From Rhizophagus irregularis (lineage: Eukaryota; Glomeromycota; Glomeromycetes; Glomerales; Glomeraceae): DNA of 64,000 bases. The stretch is taken from contig NC_089435.1 in NCBI RefSeq assembly GCF_026210795.1, positions 3,968,001 to 4,032,000 of the forward strand. The letters are read 5' to 3'. The notes below the pieces were generated by a model. That model did not search any database. It was not told where the DNA came from and was given only the letters and a program-made list of their open reading frames with translations. Positions within the stretch are counted from its first letter, which is position 1. Each line of letters begins with the position of its first letter. Below are positions 42,828 through 54,658 of this stretch, piece after piece. A program made the position numbers and the translations under genes.

Positions 42828-44017
42828 ATGGCTCGTGCTTTTAGTGAGGATCTAAAGTGGAGAATTATTTACCTTCATCATGATGGATATAGTCGAATAA
42901 AAATTGCCAGATTATTACACATTAGCAAATGCACTGTTGATAATATCTTGCAAATATATGTACAATGGGGAACGGTAGTAAATCCATGGCAAAAACCACC
43001 AGGACGTCATAAAACACTAACTCAAAATGAAATGAAGCTAATTTATAAGTAAAATAGTGTATTAATTTACTTTTGAATATTACTAATTGTATTATCAATT
43101 TAGATATTACGAGAGTTAGTTAAGGATAAGGTGGATTGGTATTTAGACAAATTAGTAGGAGAACTTGAGTAACAGACAGGAAAGTTGGTTTCTATTCCAA
43201 CTCTTTGGCGATCTTTAGTTTACTGTGGAATTAGTAGAAAGAAAGTATGTGCAAATTTATTATTATTTATTTATTTGTAGTTTTCTTTTTTTATTATTTT
43301 TTTTGTAATTTATTTTTATTGTTTTTGTATAGTTACATCAAGTAGCTTATGAACAGAATGAACTTCTTAGAAGCACATTTATTGCAAAAGTTGGACGTGA
43401 TTATAAACCTGAACAGCTTATATTTATGGATGAAGTTTCTAAAGATGAACGCACTTTATCTCGTGGATATGGTTATTCTTTAAAAAATACTTTTGCAATT
43501 AAAAAGAATGTATTTGTACGTGGAGTTCGTTATACAATATTGCCTGCATTTTCTTTACAAGGCATTATTGCTGTAGACATCATGGAAGGTAGCTGTATAA
43601 AAGAAATTTTTAAAAATTTTGTTATTTCAAATGTGGTAAGTTTAGGAATTGTTATAATAATTATTATCTTACTTATTTTACCTGTAATATTTATTTTTTT
43701 TTCTTGTATTAGGTTCCTCAAATGAATTCATATTCTGGTGAACAAAGTGTTCTTGTACTTGATAATGCGTGAATTCACCATGATCAAGATTTTGTAGAAT
43801 ATATTGAAGCATTTGGTGGTCGTGTTGAGTTTTTACCTCTTATTCGCCAGATCTTAACCCAGTTGAAACTTGTTTTTCCATTATAAAATCATTTTTAAAG
43901 AAATACAGGGACTTTGTCTATTCATGTAATGATCCTAAATATCCTCTTTTAATAGCATGTTCTCAAATTACTCCGGAGACAGCTATGAAAGTTTTTAAGG
44001 ATTCAATTTATATGTAA
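42828..44017 (+). pseudogene. IS630/Tc1-like transposase, left copy (broken)
   Basis: Four exons can be traced. Exon 1 (MARAFSEDLKWRIIYLHHDG) is a helix-turn-helix DNA-binding head with RIKIARLLHISKCTVDNIL. Exon 2 has DWYLDKLVGELE then a TAA at about 43,169 where the right copy has CAA. Exon 3 contains the first catalytic Asp in LIFMDE with LSRGYGYSLKNTF; exon 4 has VLDNA (second Asp), a TGA shared by both copies, and SPDLNPVETC (catalytic Glu) ending at TAA 44015-44017. The donor of intron 1 is CT here against GT in the right copy, and a base is missing in the LPxYSPDLNP motif. The enzyme is a DDE transposase of the Tc1/mariner-IS630 superfamily, inactive here. Confidence 0.88.
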
Positions 44018-44144
44018 TAGAACTTATAAATAAGAAATTTTGTAAAAACTAGAGTATATAGAAATTTTATTTTCATATTAGTCAAACTGTAAAATGTGAA
44101 TTTATTATATTATAAATGAAAATATAACATGAATTTTCTTGAAA

Positions 44145-45673
44145 TTATTTGTAACGTTTTGCTGCAGCTCTAAATGTTTTTCGCCACCCAATTTTATTTA
44201 CGCCTAACTGGTCAAATTCTGCATCTGTAAGATCATATATTTGATCTACAGTAATCCGTTCATTTTCAAATATATTTTTAAAATCAACTAATTTTTCTGT
44301 ATCACCATTCGCACCCAATTTAGTAAAGAATTCGTTAAGGGAAGGAACTGCTAGCTTTGGAGAAGACAATGGTGTATTAGAAGTATTAACCATATTTGAA
44401 TTTTGTGCAAGTGAAATCATTTGAGGTGTCATAGTAAAAAAAATTGGTGTCATATTAGAGCTTAAAAGTGTTTCTGTAGGTGTGGGTGGCTTGAAATTTC
44501 CTTTCGTACTGCTAGATTGTGAGAAAATCGGCAAATTCAGTGTTTGGAGTATCATCTGTAGACTTCAATGTAAAATAAAAAAAACTTATTAAAAAAATTA
44601 TTAGTTTTTTGATTGGTCAATAATAATTTATAAACATAATTACAATTTCTTTTGCCCAGCATTGCAAGTGCATAGCTGTAAGTTTTATATGTCTTTCATC
44701 GCCAATAAAACATGATGCATCATGCTGATTGCATTTGTATTTCTCTCTCAATTCACGAATTATATGGCCTTTTTGTTGTAAAATTGTACTGCACTTTTTT
44801 TTTTATTCAACTTGATATTCTCACTTTTGGATTCTTCAGAATTTGAGATTTCCTAAAACAATAAAAATAAATAAAAAATAGTTTTCTGTATAAAGAAATA
44901 TAAAGCAAATTACCTTTCTCTTTTGCCTTTTCTTTTTAAGAGAAACTATAATTGACATGTTCTTTTTTTTATCTACCAGTTTTTTGTAATCTGAGAGGAA
45001 CTTTTTATAATCTTATATGTCTTCTAATTGCGCTCCAGCCCCTCCTGATTTTTTTGGCTTAAATGATACTGAATAATCAGAATGCATAATTTCTCTATTA
45101 CCGGTTAATTTTCTAACATAATGGTGAATGTCTGCAAGTATATCATCTAATGATAAAGTCTCAATTTCTAACCATTTCGATGGTAATGATGGGCCAGCTG
45201 AGGGTTTTATGACCAAATTAAATGATATAGTAATTTGCTCAGTTTCAGATTTTTCATCCACTTCAAATTCATGCTTAGTATTATCATCAGATTCATCTAA
45301 GATAATACAATCATCATTTGTTTTATTATTTTCTAAAGAATTTGAAGTGTCCTTAGTAATAATGGATTTTCTCTGCCTTTGAAAATAACTGTGACATGAA
45401 GAGCAAAGAGTAAAGTTGAACTTTGTAGTAAGATCCAAAGAATAGTTGAAACGAGTGACATTATCTTTGATATATTCATATTGTTTGGAAAATAATTCAG
45501 ATGCAAAAACCTGAGAGTATGCAACCTTTACTTTGTTTGTCCTATTTTTTTTTACTTGGTTTTATAGTTTTGTCACATGAGCACATTCTTTTTCGAATAC
45601 TTAATTCATCTCCACAGTATAAACATTTCTTACAGCCAAGGCATATACCAATGAGATATTCTTTAAGGATCAT
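44145..45673 (-). pseudogene. Zinc-ribbon and SAM-domain protein, left copy (broken)
   Basis: From ATG 45673 the minus strand reads MILKEYLIGICLGCKKC then LYCGDELSIRKRMCSC, a cysteine-rich ribbon, but the nine-A run after KPSK throws the frame into TAG. The next frame continues with YSRVFASELFSKQYEYIKD, CSSCHSYFQRQRK, an acidic linker, KWLEIETLSLDDILADIHHY and a TAA at 45013-45015 where the right copy encodes Gln. After two introns the last exon (44145-44555) ends in a SAM domain: PSLNEFFTKLGANGD...NIFENERITVDQIYDLTD, EFDQLGVNKIGWRKTFRAAA. SAM domains mediate protein or RNA binding. The gene lies convergent to the transposase inside the same arm, suggesting it was mobilised as cargo or an accessory gene. 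Confidence 0.8.
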
Positions 45674-45731
45674 TATTCAAGTTGAAACACGAAAAAACAC
45701 AAAACTAAATTATTATAAAATCTAATAATTT

Positions 45732-45834
45732 ATCACCATTTTCAAAATGGTATGCGCAGTATCGATCATGCATTAAAAATGAATACCCGCTAAGAATACC
45801 AGGGGGTTGTTATCACGTGAACATTATCCAATTA
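45732..45834. repeat. Central 103-bp block between the arms
   Basis: Reads TTATCACCATTTTCAAAATG then GTATGCGCAGTATCGATCAT and ends CACGTGAACATTATCCAATT. The same block, inverted, is at 61404-61510 beyond the outer end of the right arm. The two blocks therefore bracket the right copy as terminal inverted repeats; the left copy lacks its outer block and has only the inner part of it at 42549-42590. Confidence 0.8.
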
Positions 45835-45889
45835 AATTATTAGATTTTATAATAATTTAGTTTTGTGTTTTTTCGTGTTTCAACTTGAA

Positions 45890-47442
45890 TAATAACACTT
45901 AAAGAATATCTCATTGGTACGTACCTTGGCTGTAAGAAATGTTTATACTGTGGAGATGAATTAAGTATTCGAAAAAGAATGTGCTCATGTGACAAAACTA
46001 TAAAACCAAGTAAAAAAAAATAGGACAAACAAAGTAAAGGTTGCATACTCTCGAGTTTTTGCATCTGAATTATTTTCCAAACAATATGAATATATCAAAG
46101 ATAATATCACTCGTTTCAACTATTCTTTGATCTTACTACAAAGTTCAACTTTACTCTTTCCTCTTCATGTCACAGTTATTTTCAAAGGCAGAAAAAATCC
46201 ATTATTACTAAGGACACTTCAAATTCTTTAGAAAATAATAAAACAAATGATGATTGTATTATCTTAGATGAATCTGATGATAATACTAAGCATGAATTTG
46301 AAGTGAATGAAAAATCTGAAACTGAGCAAATTACTATATCATTTAATTTGGTCATAAAACCTTCAGCTGGCCCATCATTACCATCAAAATGGTTAGAAAT
46401 TGAGACGTTATCATTAGATGATATACTTGCAGACATTCACCATTATGTTAGAAAATTAACCGGTAATAAAGAAATTATGCATTCTGATTATTCAGTATCA
46501 TTTAAGCCAGAAAAATCAGGAGGGGTTGGAGCGCAATTAGAAGACATACAAGATTATAAAAAGTTCCTCTCAGATTACAAAAAACTGGTAGATAAAAAAA
46601 AGAACATGTCAATTATAGTTTCTTTTAAAAAGAAAAGGCAAAAGAGAAAGGTAATTTGCTTTATATTTCTTTATACAGAAAACTATTTTTTATTTATTTT
46701 TATTGTTTTAGGAAATCTCAGATTCTGAAGAATCCAAAAGTGAGAATATCAAGTTGAATAAAAAAAAGAGTGCAGTACCAAAATTAGAAAATTTTTCTAC
46801 AATTTTACAACAAGAAGGCCATATAATTCGTGAATTGAGAGAGAAATACAAATGCAATCAGCATGATGCATCATGTTTTATTGGCGATGAAAGACATATA
46901 AAACTTACAGCTATGCACTTGCAATGCTGGGCAAAAGAAATTGTAATTATGTTTATAAATTATTATTGACCAATCAAAAAACTAATAATTTTTTTAATAA
47001 GTTTTTTTTATTTTAGATTCGAAGTACCACAGATGATACTCAAACACTGAATTTGCCGATTTTCTCACAATCTAGCAGTACGAAAGGAAATTTCAAGCCA
47101 TCCACACCTACAGAAACACTTTTAAGCTCTAATATGACACCAATTTTTTTTACTATGACACCTCAAATGATTTCACTTGCACAAAATTCAAATATGGTTA
47201 ATACTTCTAATACACCATTGTCTTCTCCAAAGCTAGCAGTTCCTTCCCTTAACGAATTCTTTACTAAATTGGGTGCGAATGGTGATACAAAAAAATTAGT
47301 TGATTTTAAAAATATATTTGAAAATGAACGGATTACTGTAGATCAAATATATGATCTTACAGATGCAGAATTTGACCAGTTAGGCGTAAATAAAATTGGG
47401 TGGCGAAAAACATTTAGAGCTGCAGCAAAACGTTACATATAA
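45890..47442 (+). pseudogene. Zinc-ribbon and SAM-domain protein, right copy (broken)
   Basis: Counterpart of 44145-45673 with different lesions: the start ATG is lost (AACACTT replaces ATGATCC), a G is missing before the second cysteine block, and TGC (Cys) has become TCC there, while the shared nine-A frameshift remains. From 46,300 the frame is open through KSETEQITISFNLVIKPSAG, HHYVRKLTGNKEIMHSDYSV and DYKKFLSDYKKLVDKKKNMS, across two introns, to the SAM domain and TAA at 47440-47442 (AAKRYI). Gln replaces the left copy's stop. Both copies descend from one broken ancestor. Confidence 0.8.
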
Positions 47443-47566
47443 TTTCAAGAAAATTCATGTTATATTTTCATTTATAATATAATAAATTCACATTTTACAG
47501 TTTGACTAATATGAAAATAAAATTTCTATATACTCTAGTTTTTACAAAATTTCTTATCTATAAGTT

Positions 47567-47876
47567 CTATTACATATAAATTGAATCCTTAAAAACTTTC
47601 ATAGCTGTTTCCAGAGTAATTTGAGAACATGCTATTAAAAGAGGATATTTAGGATCATTACATGAATGGACAAAGTCCCTGTATTTCTTTAAAAATGATT
47701 TTATAATGGAAAAACAAGTTTCAACTGGGTTAAGATCTGGCGAATAAGGGTAAAAACTCAACACGACCACCAAATGCTTCAATATATTCTACAAGATCTT
47801 GATCATGGTGAATTCACGCATTATCAAGTACAAGAACACTTTGTTCACCAGGATATGAATTCATTTGAGGAACTTA
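47567..47876 (-). pseudogene. IS630-like transposase, right copy, last exon
   Basis: Encodes VPQMNSYSGEQ, VLDNA, the shared TGA, then SPDLNPVETCFSIIKSFLKK and the end KVFKDSIYM. It is separated from the rest of the gene (60241-61121) by the 12.4-kb insertion, which fell at the acceptor of the last intron. Confidence 0.85.
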
Positions 47877-48059
47877 CTTTACAGAAACCTTGAATTTTTA
47901 AACAATACCGAATTGATATAATAATGATGTTAAATAAATATCGTGGCGATATCGAATTGCAAATGATATCATTATGATATCGCAATGATATCATTTCAAT
48001 ATTAATTCAATATATCGAAATGATATCGTAAAGATATTTGTTTGAAAAAATATCAGATC

Positions 48060-48850
48060 GATATCATTTCGATATTGTTATAACAACAATGAATTTTTTG
48101 AAAAATGGGAAGTAAATACGATATTAATATGATATCGTTCCAACATTAATTCAATATCAATATGATATCGTAAAGATATCACTTTATAATTATCTAATCG
48201 ACATCATAACGATATTGACGAAACATCAAATCGATATCATATCGATATTTCGATATTGTTATAACAATAATGAAAAATAGAAAGTAAATACGATATTAAT
48301 ATGATATCGTTCCAACATTAATTCAATATCAATATGATATCGTAAAGATATCACTTTATAATTATCTAATCGACATCATAACGATATTGACGAAACATCA
48401 AATCGATATCATTTCGATATTGTTATAACAATAATGAAAAATAGAAAGTAAATACGATATTAATATGATATCGTTCCAACATTAATTCAATATCAATATG
48501 ATATCGTAAAGATATCACTTTATAATTATCTAATCGACATCATAACGATATTGACGAAACATCAAATCGATATCATTTCGATATTGTTATAACAACAATG
48601 AAAAATAGAAAGTAAATACGATATTAATATGATATCGTTCTAACATTAATTCAATATCAATATGATATCGTAAAGATATCACTTTATAATTATCTAATCG
48701 ATATTGACAAATAACGAAACGATATCATTTTGATATTGTTATAACAATAATGATTTTTTTTAATAAATGCAATATCAATATAATATTATTTTAATATTAA
48801 TTCAGTATCAAAATAATATCAAAATGATATTATCTATAAAAATATCAAAT
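48060..48850. repeat. Left subterminal array, about 164-172 bp units
   Basis: Four close units start with AGTAAATACGATATTAATAT at 48111, 48283, 48447 and 48611, plus a diverged fifth. Each contains several ATGATATCGT, ATCGATATCA and CGATATTGTTATAACAA words, so the unit itself is partly palindromic. Later units are more alike (164-bp spacing twice) than the first. Confidence 0.88.
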
Positions 48851-50533
48851 CAATCAAATATCGTTAAATTCAATTTTATAATATTTTAATAATTTGTAAT
48901 CTAATTTAAAAGTTAATTTCAATAGATTTAAGTTACCGGTTATTTATTACAATAACAATTTTAATTACAGATAAAGTATACATTAGTTTAAATATTATAT
49001 AACAGATAAAAAAAATATCAATAAATCTATAATAAACTAATTCAATAAATTAGAATTATGAGTTAAATTAGTGATGTAAGTCAAAACATTATGCCTTAAT
49101 ACTCCAGAATCATAACTCATCAACCCAAAGTTGAGGATTAACCGGGTACCTTGCTTTAGATTCAGCGACACTGCCCAAGTTGGATGGGGTGTCACAGGTA
49201 CGCTTTAAGAAGACTCGCTACGACTCTATTGCAAAAAGGATAAGTATATTCGAAAACACCAGACATAAATTCACCTCAGAAGTTTGGCGGGAAACCCCTA
49301 TAAACAACTGCAGTTTCATCATTACCAAAATCATTGAACTTAGGGATACAATGAAAAAGTTCATGAGAATGACGGCTTTAAAAAAAAAATACAAATATAT
49401 TCTCAACTTTGACAATGCACCCTTATTCTTTGGCCTGGAATTCTCATATGACTAAATTATTATTGTTTGTAATTTGATCCATTGAATCCACTATAAATTG
49501 CCAGGCAAAGCGAACTTTTATTAGACAACCATAGCTTCATCAACAAACGTTGCAATGTGTTTGGACGGATGACATCCTGTTTAATAAATTTTAAATGGGC
49601 AAACGTGGACCTAAAACCCATTAGAAGATAGGCTGCAAGAAGTGCAAAGCAACCTACCTAACCCACAAGTGGGTCTAAGGGTTAGGGAATAAATTAACGC
49701 CCAAACACATACAAGTTGGTATGGAGTTAAAGTCTTACAAACTAAAAATTATTTTTGCCACTTAATTCTCCAATAATCAATGTTATAAAAAAGTTACTTA
49801 CGACTTAAGCCTACTTAATTATATATAAAATGACACTTCGAACAGACAGAGCTCATGATATATGAGAATATCCCATCATGCCTATTTTAACCCTTGATTA
49901 AAGGATTTTTGTTGCGTTATCAAACTGATTATATAAGTTTTACGCCTATATAACATAAGCTTATGCCCATATAATCAATCAAATAAGTCCGCCTTTTCCT
50001 ATAACACACTATGCACGACGGCAAACGGTATAGGAGGAAGACTCTAATTTTCAGAAAGAAAGTTTTTTTTTTTCAAAAAAAAAAAACGTACAAATAAATA
50101 GCGGTTAAATAAAATGGTGGTTGAATTGACTTTTTAGGAATTAATAGGTCTTATACGTGATCATTTAATATACGCGATCATTTAATTACGTGATCATTTA
50201 ATCAGACAATTTTATAAATTTGGTATTATACGAACTTGATCAACCAATAATTGTTTAGGTAATACACAGATGAGTTCTTTATAGGTGGATATTATCAAAA
50301 TAGAGCCAAATTAACTTTACACAGTTTATATAGATAATTGATTATTTAATGGTAATAACACAACAAGTTAAAGAAATTCAAATATGATTGAATCTCAACA
50401 GATATTCAAAACTTTTAAAACTTTTTGTGATTTTTCGATTGAAGCTAATTATTATTAAAGTCTATACCATTAAAAGAATATAATTAAATAAACTAAAAAG
50501 AAATACTCAATAAAACTCAATTTTATTTTTTTA
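48851..50533. other. Left internal spacer of the transposon, one doubtful frame
   Basis: The segment 49,080-49,740 is less AT-rich than its surroundings. A 91-codon plus-strand frame at 49180-49455 (TTG start, FENTRHKFTSEVWRETPINN) has mixed residues but no motif I know. The segment may be a coding relic. A phrase with GGGTCTAAGGGTTAGGG at 49,672-49,688 is not telomeric repeat. Confidence 0.35.
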
Positions 50534-51868
50534 TTAAAATTTTATAAAATCATTTATTAATGATTCTTCTTCATCATATAATTTTATAAGAACGCACCTA
50601 AATCTATAATTTAATTTTATTAATATATTATTATCAAAGGCGTGATGTGCGAAATAAATAAAATAACTTACTTGTTTTAGGGTATTTACTATATCACTTC
50701 CACTTCGGGAAGGGATAATTATATTTTTAGTCATGGTATCCAACTCCTTTATACCAGGTAAGTTTTTACCGTCCCAAGAAACGCGGACGGCTTCCTTAAC
50801 AAACTCAACTAACGTATCCATGCCTCCATTATTTGTCAATTCCAAAATATTGACAGCTGCGAGTTGACGGTTTAGAAGTTTCTGCACCACGTTTTCGTCA
50901 ACGTAATCTTTAATTTCTTTTTGGGAAAGATTTCCAGTCGTACCCCTATAATTAATTAATTAATAATTATACAAATAGCACTATTTTGTTGACTATAAAA
51001 CAATAAAATAAACAAATACCTGCTCTTTCTGATTTCTTTGTATTCCCTCACTAAATTTAGAATATTTTGGTTGAATTTATTTCTGAAGTCTGTTAAAGAC
51101 TTACGAGTTTTATCTAGATATCCTCTAGCTTTGCTAGTGTAAATTTTAAACCGAAAAATTTTCACAACTAAATTGTCGAGTGCTTCACTACTCGGATTTC
51201 TCACTCATAAAAATAAGCACTTTACCGACTCATCCCATAGTCGTATTTTATCCTAAAATATTGAGATACGTTATTTGAGATTTAGACATAATAAATATTA
51301 TCATATTGTATTAATACTAACTTCAGTATTCTTTGAACTAACAACATAAGATGATTCGTTCATCTCATTCGCTAATCGTAAGATTTCTGGATTTTTTACA
51401 AGCCAGTTACATATGTCTAATTTGGTACAAAACTGAAACGGATCTGGAATTGTTTTAGCCGCGCATAACTTGTCGTTATCATCATCATCTTCTTCTTCTT
51501 CCTCCTCCTCTTCTTCTTCACTTTTATCCCTTACATCCTCTTCTACTATTACTTCCTTTTCACTTTCGTTATGTTTTTGCCTGGTATTCATATCTGTATG
51601 TAATATATTATTTCAATTATTTCAATTAAAAATTAATAGAATAATATTAAAGAGCCAAAGCCTATATAAATTAATATTTACCTAATAATAATTGATTAGT
51701 TTCTTCAATATTTATTTCTCTCCTCTTTCTCGGTAAGGTCCTTTGATTTTTTTTCGATCCTATTATACATATTTCGGTTATTATTCTTACATATAAGCAA
51801 AACTTTTACGGAAGAGTTACATATATACCTATTTCGATTTCTATTTTTTTATTATTACGTTTAGTCAT
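50534..51868 (-). CDS. Acidic, helical accessory protein of the transposon (one stop)
   Basis: Five exons join in frame: 51829-51868, 51682-51759, 51322-51593, 51020-51252 and 50672-50945, with reading to TAA at 50534 either through or after a last intron. The protein starts MTKRNNKKIEIEIGSKKNQR (basic), then an acidic run of Glu/Asp (about residues 60-80), FCTKLDICNWLVKNPEILRL, a helical stretch with KARGYLDKTRKSLTDFRNKF, and LAAVNILELTNNGGMDTLVE. In exon 4 a TGA interrupts VKCLFL-stop-VRNPSSEAL; a Trp codon at that place would restore nothing else, so it is a single nonsense change. I recognise no family. Position and orientation (divergent from the other two genes) suggest an accessory transposition protein. 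Confidence 0.6.
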
Positions 51869-53643
51869 AATATCGTAATGAGAGAACAAGAAAAAATGAG
51901 AGAACGAGAAAAAAAGTGAAGTAAACTTCTCGCAAGATTGTCATGATATAAATGAGATCTCCTTGATCAAAAGAGCGAGATTGTCGATATAACCCCTTGA
52001 TCAAATATGGGATATAAAACGAGGTTGTCACAATATAAATGAGATCTTGGTTACTGTAATTTTAATTATAGAATGTAATTGGAAAGTATGCAGGATCTCA
52101 ATATCGTTGTGTACCGTATAAATTGAGGGGAATGCGGGATCAGTTGAAAATGTTGAAAGATGGAAAAAAACTATGATTTCTAGAGGATCGGAAATTAAAT
52201 TTAGTTTATATAAATAAATAATTACAATATCGAATTTCATTCAGTGACATTTTTTTTTATATGGAAGATTACCTCAAATCGATTTTACGGTTCCAAATTT
52301 TATTATATTTTCAGGCTATACGTGGAATGAGAAGAAAAATAATGGAAAGGGGTGAGAAGAAAAATGATCGGTAGAAGAAAAAGGAGTGAGAAGAAATTAA
52401 TGGAATATTATGTTTTGAATTTCCATTTTTATGTGTGATACGATGACATGCAAGAAAAATTAAATTTTTAAATAATTATACTCTTGACAATAAAATATAA
52501 AATATGATCGGAAAAAAACCAATCAATAAAAAAGATCGATTATTTTTAAACTGAACCATGTGATGATCCTATCTAACTAAGCCATATCTAAGCCTTATTT
52601 AGTGTAAGCCCCTGGATTGATTACATAAAAGAATTTTTTAAATAGATAGATGGGATCTACAGTAGTCAACTTACAACGATATTTGAAAAATACCGATATA
52701 TTGATATTTTATACTGTAGGAAAGAGTTTTAATACATATTGGTGTAATCAAATATCGGTATATAATGTATCAACTATACAAATAATGCATGTCATGTGCA
52801 ACTAATCATTTGTCTAATTGTTCGGTAATATTCTAAAACGGAGTAAATTAAGATCGAATTAAGTTCCTTACGGTGTAGATTAAGGTTAGCTTAAAATTCA
52901 GTATAATTGTAATATATCATCGCAGTGTAATATGAAATATAATCAAGGAAGGACATGCGTGGTTTAAAATATTACATTTTCTTTTACCTTAAATATAATT
53001 TGCAGATTACTTTCGTCTTCTTTATTGCTTTTTTTAATGTATAATTATAAATAACATTTTTAACTCACTTTTTATTAATAGAATTTGTTTATTTATTTTT
53101 ATTTATATATATTAATTAATGCCGTGATGCAGTATTACTGTAACTATATTTTTAAAATAAATTAATAAATCAAAAAATTATGTGTGTATTCAATGTTAAA
53201 TAAATTAATTAAAGATGATTGCATTAGAACTAAAAAATTTAGACAAGATCATAAAAATAAACTCAAAGAAATCAAAAAAAATATGTGTGTATTCAATATT
53301 AAATAAATTAATTAAAGATGATTGCATTAGAACTAGACAAGATCGTAAAAATAAACTCAAAGAAATCAAAAAAAAATTATGTGTGTATTCAATGTTAAAT
53401 AAATTAATTAAGGATGATTGCATTAGAACTAAAAAATTTAGACAAGATCGTAAAAATAAACTCAAAGAAATCAAAAAAAAATTATGTGTGTATTCAATGT
53501 TAAATAAATTAATTAAGGATTGCATTAGAACTAAAAAATTTAGACAAGATCGTAAAAATAAACTCAAAGAAATCATAATAAATTTATTATAAATATAGAG
53601 CCTTTTCTTGACATTTTCCCCATCAAACTAATAATATTTAATA
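51869..53643. other. Divergent spacer between the element's genes
   Basis: Holds repeated words such as AAATGAGATCT and CGAGATTGTC (51,930-52,060) just upstream of the minus gene, then AT-rich sequence and the minisatellite at 53,177-53,590. It must contain both promoters, but I see no definite element. Confidence 0.4.
53177..53590. repeat. Minisatellite of four units, 96-105 bp
   Basis: Units start TGTGTGTATTCAATGTTAAA at 53181, 53284, 53380 and 53485. Each includes TTAATTAAAGATGATTGCAT and TAGACAAGATCGTAAAAATA. A 125-codon frame (53215-53592) runs through three units because two spacings are multiples of three; the reverse strand is also open, so I treat it as repeat rather than gene. It lies just upstream of the SANT gene and may be 5' regulatory or untranslated sequence. 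Confidence 0.7.
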
Positions 53644-54209
53644 ATGGCAGCATTAAACTTAAACGCAAATCTTCCAGTATACATTCAATGGCCCGATGAC
53701 GCTGCTTTGACCTTAATTCAGCGTCGTCAGACCTATCAGCCCTTATTCACCACAACGAGGTTACATGACCAAAAACAATTATGGCGTGGAATTGCTCGTG
53801 ATATACGAAACAACCACACATTCAGGCCAACTAGAAAACAATGCAGAGAGAAGTGGAATGCACTAAAGGCGGGATACGAGAATCTAGAGAGGCTAATCAA
53901 TAGAAATCCTGATGATTACCTACTCGTACCCTGTCTTTGCATGACGAGAGGTTCCACCAAGAACTCTCAGACGAGTTCTGGAGAGTTGAGCGTAAGTATT
54001 TATTATTTAACTGATTTTTTCATTAATTCATTGCATTTATATTAATAATTGCTTTGTTTTAAGCATTAGTCCGGTCCTCCCGGAGAAATAGGGTGGATCG
54101 TAGGACATACGAGTATAGAGAGCGCAGGCGCTCTAGGCGCTCTCGCTCCCGATCCCCCTACCACCACCGAGAGCGCGGGCGCTCTCATTCTCGATCTCAT
54201 CGTCACTGA
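53644..54209 (+). CDS. Myb/SANT-like DNA-binding protein with RS-rich tail (frameshifted)
   Basis: Start ATG 53644. Residues about 35-90 form a Myb/SANT-like helix bundle: LWRGIARDIRNNHTFRPTRK then QCREKWNALKAGYENLERL, the tryptophan-spaced pattern of trihelix/Myb-like domains. Around 53,935 the frame shifts by one base; the next frame gives LHDERFHQELSDEFWRVE, then an intron (GTAAGT at 54,016 region start, TTTTAAG acceptor before 54,063) and RSRRSRSRSPYHHRERGR, an Arg/Ser-rich tail to TGA at 54207-54209. Without correction the frame runs to 54045 and would lose the tail. In Harbinger and CACTA elements such small proteins bind transposon ends; the subterminal arrays are obvious candidate targets. 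Confidence 0.72.
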
Positions 54210-54219
54210 CGTCATTAAT

Positions 54220-54415
54220 ATTTTTATTTCATTTTATTTTTTATTTTATTTTATTATATGTTTTATTTTATTTTATTATTATGTTTTATTTTATTTTATT
54301 ATTATGTTTTATTTTATTTTATTATTATGTTTTATTTTATTTTATTATTATGTTATATTTTATTTTATTATTATGTTTTATTTTATTTTATTATATACTT
54401 ATTATTTTATTCAAT
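54220..54415. repeat. 27-bp tandem repeat TTTTATTATTATG
   Basis: ATGTTTTATTTTATTTTATT-like units follow each other about six times with little variation. It directly follows the SANT gene and could form its 3' flank. Confidence 0.85.
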
Positions 54416-54658
54416 AAATGACATTATTCGATAATATTATTTGTCATACCAATTGTCATTAACCATATACAGTATAATTGACCCTAAATTTTGTGTATCC
54501 ATTAATAGCCAAATCGGCATTAATTTAACCGAAGTGATTATTTAATTGGCAATTGCATTTTTTTTTTTTGCCGACACGCTTAATAAATTTAAAGTTCTAA
54601 TTGAATTAATAAAATTCTAGTTAAATTTAAATTAATTTAAATTGTAATTGTTATAAAG

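Larger units (their letters stand above)
42549..45731. repeat. Left arm of a large inverted repeat (about 3.2 kb)
   Basis: This arm is nearly identical, inverted, to 45836-47876 plus 60241-61403. It starts with TTTGCC-type TIR sequence (GCCATTTTCAAAATAGTATG) and ends TTATTATAAAATCTAATAA. It carries two convergent pseudogenes, a transposase (42828-44017) and a zinc-ribbon/SAM protein (44145-45673). The 103-bp block at 45732-45834 separates it from the right arm. Confidence 0.85.
45836..47876. repeat. Right arm of the inverted repeat, proximal part
   Basis: Nearly identical inverse of about 43,713-45,731. It stops abruptly at 47,876 where the 12.4-kb element begins; the missing part continues at 60,241. 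Arms this long and close would extrude a cruciform or form a hairpin on single-stranded DNA. Confidence 0.85.

Noticed and set aside
49672-49688. GGGTCTAAGGGTTAGGG as possible telomere repeat
   Set aside because: Only one and a half imperfect TTAGGG units; no array.
51301-51591. ATG at 51591 as start of the acidic protein
   Set aside because: Two upstream exons with good GT-AG borders join in frame and give ATG at 51868; the 51591 ATG is internal.
53205-53592. 123-125 codon frames on both strands with repeated CVYSMLNKLIKDDC peptides
   Set aside because: Minisatellite units with spacing near multiples of three explain both; no splice or start support. Kept as repeat.
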